Below, piece after piece: positions 57,976 to 64,000 of a DNA stretch of 64,000 bases (within the stretch, counting starts at the first letter, position 1; every line of letters starts with the position of its first letter). Source of the DNA: Diploscapter coronatus (Eukaryota > Nematoda > Chromadorea > Rhabditida > Rhabditidae); NCBI GenBank assembly GCA_964036155.1, contig OZ038423.1, positions 63,627,249 through 63,691,248 of the forward strand, given 5' to 3'. The notes below the pieces were generated by a model that was not told the origin of the DNA, ran no database searches, and saw only the letters and a program-made list of their open reading frames with translations. The position numbers and the translations under genes are program-made.

Positions 57976-60900
57976 CTAAAGTCTAGCATATCGCGGAAGA
58001 GTAGGATTTGTCTTGGCTTTGTAATTGAGATATCGTTTGAATGTGCTGATGAACAGCGGCATGTCGTAATCGAAATCTGCATTCAAGGCCACTCCGTGAG
58101 GAATGTAGTCCAGTTGCATGTGATGCAGATCGACGCCACAGAAAACTGGCAGTTTGACTCCTCAAATTGTGTTTTACTCGACTACTCAACGCACTCGATG
58201 CATTGTGATCACCTCTCTTATTCAGAGCGAACCGCAATCGCTTTTTGACTTGTGGCCAGAGAACTTTCGGCACAACGAATGAGGTGACCTTCTCGATGGG
58301 AGTCGCGAATGGTCCACTCAGTCCGATCTAAACCAATTCGTTAGAATCAAGAAAATTCAATTTTAGTTGTTTTTTTTTTATAATTTGTTGTCGAATTCTG
58401 AATATGAAACGCTCACGAACTGAATTTAATAACGGATGTTATTATCGAAGAGCAATCACTTGAAACAATAAATGGCACGGAATTTCGCCGCGTTGAAATT
58501 AGCGCATTGCTTGCGGCAAACTTTACGACACTTCATTAGTTCAAGTAAATAATTTTACGACAAAATTAAGCAACTCACATTTTTGCATTTTAAAACTGTT
58601 TACCGCTAATTTTGTTCTCCAGTGATCATTCTTCAGCAATAGCTTACCCTGAACACATTGACGTCCACACTTGTCAAAGATACATCACCATAGACAGAGG
58701 ATTGACGAACTGTTGGTTTGATCTAACAGGTATTGCATGTGTGAATTTTATTTTGAACTATTGCTTACAGTCAAATGAAGCTTGGTGTTCAGATGAATGA
58801 CATCACGGAGTGACTTCCATCCTTGAAATTGTACGGATACATTCGCCGCCAATGCCACTCGAGCACCGAATGTCTGATGAATTTCGAGTTTTGGCTCTCT
58901 AAAATGGCAATGTTCGGTCATGTTTGGTGATATGAAGTCTTTGAATTTCGTAATCTAATGAAAGGGGATCATCGACAAAGAGTGATGGAAAATAAACTTC
59001 AGAAGTAAGTTATCAAAACACATGTTTTGAATTCAGCTATGATAATAATTGCATCGGAAACTTAATCTGTCATCGTCGCATTCACTTCGATGAAGCATTT
59101 GGAACATATGGCTTTGAACACCTTCGAGAATGTGTTTGGAAGATTTGCGGCATACACTCTAAAGTGGCTTTGTGATTTCTTTGAGTGCTGATCTTCACCG
59201 TTCGGAAATTTTTGTGAGGTTGTGAGTGAAGACTTGATGGAAGAAGGTATTCGGGACGTAATCAGAGACGATTATTCCGACCATCTAGATAAATTAACCA
59301 ACATAACGCTCGCTGTTACTCGTGTTTACGTTTCTATCTAGGACGGTTATGTTGAGCACATTGGGCTTGGTCACGTTCTGGGCTCGCTTTCCGTTGATCG
59401 TTATTCCCCCGTTGATTCCGAATACGACATCCTAGAGCTTGTATTGCTTCTTGACGACTTCATTATACCGTTTCTTACATCCTTGGTGAAAACCGGGGGA
59501 TAGTCGAGATTAACGTCGACTCCCCAATAGACAGGTCCACCAGTGTATTCTCCCTTTGGCGGCTCAGGAAACTCGTCCTCGTCCTCTATCTTGTCGATTT
59601 TCTTCGGCTAAATTCGTAAATTCGGGGTTTCAGCTGTGTCAAGCCTTAAATCCTGTTAACCTTGCAGAGACTGTGCCCCAATTCAGCCGCATTGAACGCA
59701 GTCGGATCATCGACGGGAGGCTCAAATTTCTCCTGTGCCTAAAATCGAAAAAACTTTTAAAGTGTTAAAGCAAAGAACTGAGATTGTCTTGAGCAGAGGG
59801 TATTTTTCAGATTATTCCCAGGAAGTGACATTTGACAATCCTAGATACACCGCGTATTGTCTTGGCCAAACAGGAGAATAGGTCGTATATTAAAAAGAGT
59901 AGAGAGACGCAGAAGCAATTGCGTAAATATCACTTTTCCCACTGTTCCTAGCCGAATCCCTGTATTCTAGCCTCGATCTCTGCGCCTAGTTTAAGACATG
60001 CAATGCTCGTATTGAGATTTTCAACGCACGAACTATTTGTTCATTGGAATAAGACAAATGTCGTGTTGAGGTAAATTTTTGATTGCAGTCTGATTTTATA
60101 AGGACTCCAAATTATCGTCAGTGTTTATTCGTGAAGGAAATCAGCTAAAGCCTCACAATCATTCTCTTCCAAAGTTGAGCTCGGTTGTTTCTACAGACGC
60201 AAGATCTTTTAATTCCAAAATGCCTAACCCTTTGGTTCTCTTCGAGCATGAATTGAATCGTATCGACAGTCATGTTGCAAATCACAAACTTGAGATTCTC
60301 GGTAATCTAAAATATCGTGGAAATCTTGTTGAGTTCCGGATAAATTTTCTCCACCTCCTTCTCGATGGTATCCTTGATGGCCAACAACTCAGAGTCTTTG
60401 TCGAATGTCAGAATAAGATCCTTATGGGTCACGTTGCAAACTGGTGCCTAATTGTCTGTTGGATTTCGTTATCTTTTTTGAGATTATCCTACCGAGACGA
60501 CAGTAGCATTTATGGTTCTATCTTGCTTGAAGTAGAGATGCGCATTAATTGTCAGGTTCGACACGTCAGCGATGAAATCGCCTTCGTACGAGAAAATGAC
60601 CACACTCACAACTGCATGAGCACTCGTACGCAGAGTCGGCAGTTTGATATTCGCAGAAATTCCTAAAATTATTTCGATGAGCCTACTTACATCTGGACCA
60701 AGAGTTTTCTGAGGTTACGGTCAAAAGTCACGAATGCTTTGCGCTGCTCTATTCTAGGGCAATTGAGTTGGAAAGGATCGCTTTTGTTCCGAGTTTTCTG
60801 ATTTATGTTCGGTGCTAATTTTGGAAAGTTGTACATCAGAATGATCTAGCCAATGGGAAATTACTTGGAATGGAAGAATTTCAGAACAAATTCGAAATGA

Positions 60901-61601
60901 AATAGAAAAATCGCTAAAATAAACAGCCATGGGTATACGCTCACTTTTGCAATATTTCTACGCTCCCTCCATTTTGCCTACTCTCGCTTCGCACATAACA
61001 CGATTTGTGCGTATCTTCGAAAACTCTTTTATCCCACGACTATATAATAATTCACAACGTTCACAGTGAAAAATATAGATAGTCTTCGATGAGAATAGTT
61101 AGTTTCTCGAGTATCAGAAAATTCTAACAAAAGGTTGAAGATGCTAGCACTTGATTAGTGTCTTGTCATTACTTTTCCAGAGTTGTTGGAAGCTAGTCTT
61201 AAAAATTGAAAGTTCTTTGTATTTTGGAAGATTTTTGATGATTTCGTTACGATTTTTAATTTAAAAGTTCAGAAATTCTCTTGATTCTCGACCTTTTCCA
61301 TGCAAAAAAGTTGCTCGAATCGATGGTCTTGACACATTTCGAATGTGGATGCTGGAGACTTTGGCAGCTCCTCCATCGACATCTGCTGGGTGCAAGTCGT
61401 TCAGGAGCTCGGGAAACGCATCTTCTGCTAGCTCTAAATTAGCAAAAAATGACTCAGAACAAATACCCTGGACTTACTTGAGATGTAATCAACAGATTTC
61501 TGATTTAGTCGAATATAAATTCCAGCCGTATTGCTACTAACTAGAGCAACTAGAGAAGTAACTAGTAAAGAAGAAATCAATTGCCCGCTTAATGAACGCA
61601 T
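57976..61601 (-). CDS. BPI/LBP/CETP-family secreted lipid-binding protein
   Basis: Fifteen exons on the minus strand: 61478-61601, 61336-61433, 60719-60845, 60493-60662, 60355-60447, 60229-60306, 59661-59738, 59479-59607, 59330-59431, 59199-59284, 59086-59158, 58769-58954, 58648-58722, 58213-58327, 57976-58160; about 572 residues. Exon 1 gives a signal peptide (ISSLLVTSLVALVSS) followed by GIYIRLNQKSVDY, the family's conserved N-terminus. The pair PVCNVTHKD and LKFVICNMT supplies the two cysteines of the BPI disulfide. The second barrel opens with MVGIIVSDYVPNTFFHQVF and ends near GVALNADFDY. The family binds lipids such as phospholipid or lipopolysaccharide through two apolar pockets and may act in immunity or lipid transport. 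Exons 7-8 encode an unusual acidic, Pro-rich insert (EDEDEFPEPPKGEY). The exon 11/12 boundary and the exon 2/3 junction are least certain. Confidence 0.85.
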
Positions 61602-62638
61602 TTCAAGCAATTTTTGATAAATATGCTGGAGATTATCGGCAAAACATCCAATCCGAATTCAATATGAATCAAAAGCTCTGAGGGCATCTGGTTTCTATCT
61701 TTTTTCCTCTCTTCTAATTTCTCTTCTTCTCCCACATTTTTCCTTCCTCTAACAATCATAAATTAGAACAGTTGTACCAAGTCTCGAAAGATAACTATTG
61801 CTCAAGGGTCACGAGATAAAATTCGCCTAACTAATTATTCATAAGAAGACTCTTTTTTTTTTATAAAACTACTGACGTAATGAGCATAAAATGTCGCTGC
61901 ATTAAAGATTAATCATCATGATGAGTTCAGATATTGCTGTATCAAAAAGTTTTTATTTGTTTGCTATTGAACGAGCACATGGAATGCAATAATAGATAAA
62001 ATTTATGCTGATATATTTTTTATTCACTAATGAATCGTTATCATACTGTTTTTGCAAGAAGTGAATTCGAGTTCGTGAAGTGATAAACTGGTCAAATTCG
62101 TAAGCAACATGTAAAGGGAATTTTCATATTCACGATCTTAAGGACATGCATTGCTTCAAACTTCGACGATGTATTCCTTTGTTTTGATCTTCACATCTTC
62201 ATTTTGTGCATGCGTCGATATCAACGCGAATCATGTTCCGCTATAACATTTTGCTCAAGAAGATCAAATCTGGAGTGACTAAGACTTTTGATAAGCAAAA
62301 AACTTGATAAAATTTGATTTTTGGCACAACCGTTTCAGAAGGTTTATCGTCGATCTAGACTATAGGTTTTTCATAGCATTTGGACGTTGAAGGGTACTTG
62401 ATTTGCATTTTTGGGGCTCCTTAACTACCACTTTTTGTCACATTGCTGCGGCGAATTTGCACAAGGGCGGAGCTTGCGCTCTCTAGGTAGTGCGCTTTGT
62501 CTTTGTTGGTCAAGTGAAAAGTTTGCCCTTCATTTATGCGCAGCGCGTGCAAAGATGTTCGGAGATATTGTGCGTTATTTTTGAAAAGTTTCGAAATTTG
62601 TATTATTTTTGGAGAAGCAGTTTATTTGTTTGCAGAAG
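61602..62638. other. Divergent intergenic region
   Basis: About 1 kb between the BPI-like gene (-) and the UBE2O-like gene (+). It contains a dispersed repeat copy and no exon. A TTGCAG acceptor lies three bases before the ATG at 62639, so the right part may be outron or 5' UTR intron. Confidence 0.55.
62313..62485 (+). repeat. Dispersed repeat, copy upstream of the UBE2O-like gene
   Basis: Contains GATTTTTGGCACAACC, GGTTTATCGTCGATCTAGAC, GTTGAAGGGTACTT, TTTTGGGGCTCC, ACTACCACTTTTTGTCAC and GGAGCTTGCGCTCTCT, matching the other two copies in order. It may contribute to the leader of the gene at 62639. Confidence 0.65.
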
Positions 62639-64000
62639 ATGTTGTTCCATCAGCCGCCTTCTGGCTCGAACAGTTACTCGCAGGACTCGACCCCCACAGT
62701 CATCGTCCGTCCCTCCGTCGTTCTGTCGACCGACTTCAACCGGCCTCTGCCTGCTGAGAACGATCTGGTCGTCTTCAACCAGGACAATGAACTCGCTATT
62801 GGAGTCATCAGACCGGTAAAATAAAGATAAATGCATTTGAAGTGTTTGGAGTTGCATTTTTGAAAGACTTATTGTTGTTTTTATCAAATCACGCATAAGA
62901 TTCAGAAAATGGAAGAAACAGACCTCTTGTAAAATTCATCGAATTCACCGACTTTGCAATCGAAATGATATTGATAATGAAGGAAAATTGTAGACCTTCT
63001 AATGACGGCAATTTGGACTTGTCACGAAGTTATATTCTTGAGAAAGTGCAAAGTGAGGGCGTTTTTTTCTCCTATTTCTGCATCCAAATTCGCTCGGTTG
63101 CAGCATTGTGGCAAACCCGAATTTCTCCAATAAAAATTAAATTTTCAAATTCCCAAATAAAAACGAGCATAAGCGTTGCAGAAAGATCCGGGCGAGAAAA
63201 TCAAGATATTGACGAACGATCAGCTGTACGGCCTGCTACCCCACAGATATGCAGTAAAGATCGAAAACATATTCAATGCAAGTCTCAACACCTGCTACGT
63301 TGAGGAGGTGGGCTCATCGATTTTTATATAATTTTCTCCCATTGACTTACAAATCTTATTCTTTGTAGATGTTACAAAGGTGCAAATAGCGAGAAGAAAC
63401 CAGAAGAGTTCGTAGTGTTGTTCAACAAAGCATCTTATATGTTATTTTACTCCTGGAATTCAATCTCAAAGTTAAATCACGAAATAATCATAACCTTTGT
63501 TAGAAAATAATTTTTAATGACGTTCTTCGAATTCGCTGGTGATTATTGCAGGCTTGCTTGTTGCATCGCCATTTCTTCAAATCTGACTTGGTGCAGAGAT
63601 TCTACAACAAACACACAAGCGATCCGAATAAGAAGAGGATGCGAGAGGCCGATGGAAAAAGAGAGGATGCCGTGGGAATCATCATCGACACAAAGGTATT
63701 TTACAAGAATATTTGTTTCTAGAAGTTATTCGAAATTTTTGAAAGATATTTCATGCAGGAATGTTTGAAACTCTAATTCCGACTTTTTCCAAATTTCACT
63801 TTCAACACACCTGATTTCGTGCATATTGATCAAGTTATTTTCAAAATATGTATGTTTGCAGGTGACTGCAGACGTGCTGCTTCTTCCCGAAAGGAATCGC
63901 GTGGTGCGCAATGTGCCCGACAGCCACTGGATGAAGATCGCCTCATACACTTCTCTCAGCAATACGACATACTCCAAACTCAGCAAGGAGAACATTATCT
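62639..64000 (+). CDS. 5' part of a UBE2O-like gene (E2/E3 ubiquitin enzyme), truncated by window end
   Basis: Four exons are visible: 62639-62815, 63182-63307, 63552-63695, and 63862 to the window edge; all phase 0. Codon use is strongly GC-ended. The text runs TVIVRPSVVLSTDFNRPLPA, VVFNQDNELAIGVIRP, then FKSDLVQRFYNKH, a Lys/Arg-rich linker, and GIIIDTKVTADVLLLPERNR with VVRNVPDSHWMKIASYTSL. The last part resembles UBE2O's conserved region (D-V-V-R ... G-x-V-I-D-x-x-x-x-x-V-x-L ... N-x-V), and the N-D-x-E-L-A-I-G-x-I piece its start. The catalytic UBC domain would lie beyond the window, so the call is tentative. A TTGCAG precedes AAG-ATG, so the first exon could also be internal or trans-spliced. 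Confidence 0.6.

Noticed and set aside
57983..58273. 96-codon Arg/Ser/His-rich frame on the minus strand
   Set aside because: It reads through a 52-nt intron of the BPI-like gene; splicing it restores a conserved-looking frame (VKLPVFCGVDLHHMQ).

Overview
The window looks like nuclear DNA from an animal with a compact, intron-rich genome, most probably a nematode. All recognisable genes are broken by spliceosomal introns, many only 35-50 nt long and ending in TTTAG or TTCAG. Several start codons sit directly behind a splice-acceptor-like sequence, as expected for spliced-leader trans-splicing (inference; no leader gene is present). The identifiable families fit: nematode-type lysophosphatidate acyltransferase, tandem SCCPDH-like genes, a DHCR7-like sterol reductase, a BPI/LBP-type lipid-binding protein and small secreted low-complexity proteins. 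I saw no tRNA, rRNA, CRISPR array, transposase or viral gene. All exon models were joined by hand from GT/GC-AG sites and reading phase, so positions are predictions.

Layout. 1-4930: noncoding, with a foldback element. 4931-11996 (+): acylglycerophosphate acyltransferase. 12661-13671 (+): secreted Gly/Gln/Pro protein whose exons AND introns are tandemly duplicated, interrupted by a 200-N gap. 14186-15895 and 16320-21003 (+): a helical protein of unknown function and a 23-exon, about 884-residue acidic protein with a tentative BAG6-like tail, spaced like an operon. 22175-25893 (+): three small secreted proteins; the last two are paralogues sharing an upstream element about 355 bp before each ATG. 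25982-33317 (-): two tandem SCCPDH-like genes. 38117-41589 (-): SERTA-domain protein with two competing reading frames in its last exon. 46467-50936 (-): DHCR7-like sterol reductase, with a possible small antisense gene in its last intron. 55401-57492 (+): secreted SnoaL/NTF2-like protein. 57976-61601 (-): 15-exon BPI/LBP-family gene. 62639 to the end (+): 5' part of a gene resembling the N-terminus of UBE2O.

Common themes. Lipid handling recurs (acyltransferase, sterol reductase, BPI-like protein), but the genes are not arranged as one system. Noncoding DNA carries several foldback elements and a three-copy diverged dispersed repeat of about 170 bp. The most unusual structure is the duplicated exon-intron array at 12.7-13.7 kb: every readable intron opens with three consecutive in-frame stop codons overlapping an AATAAA hexamer.
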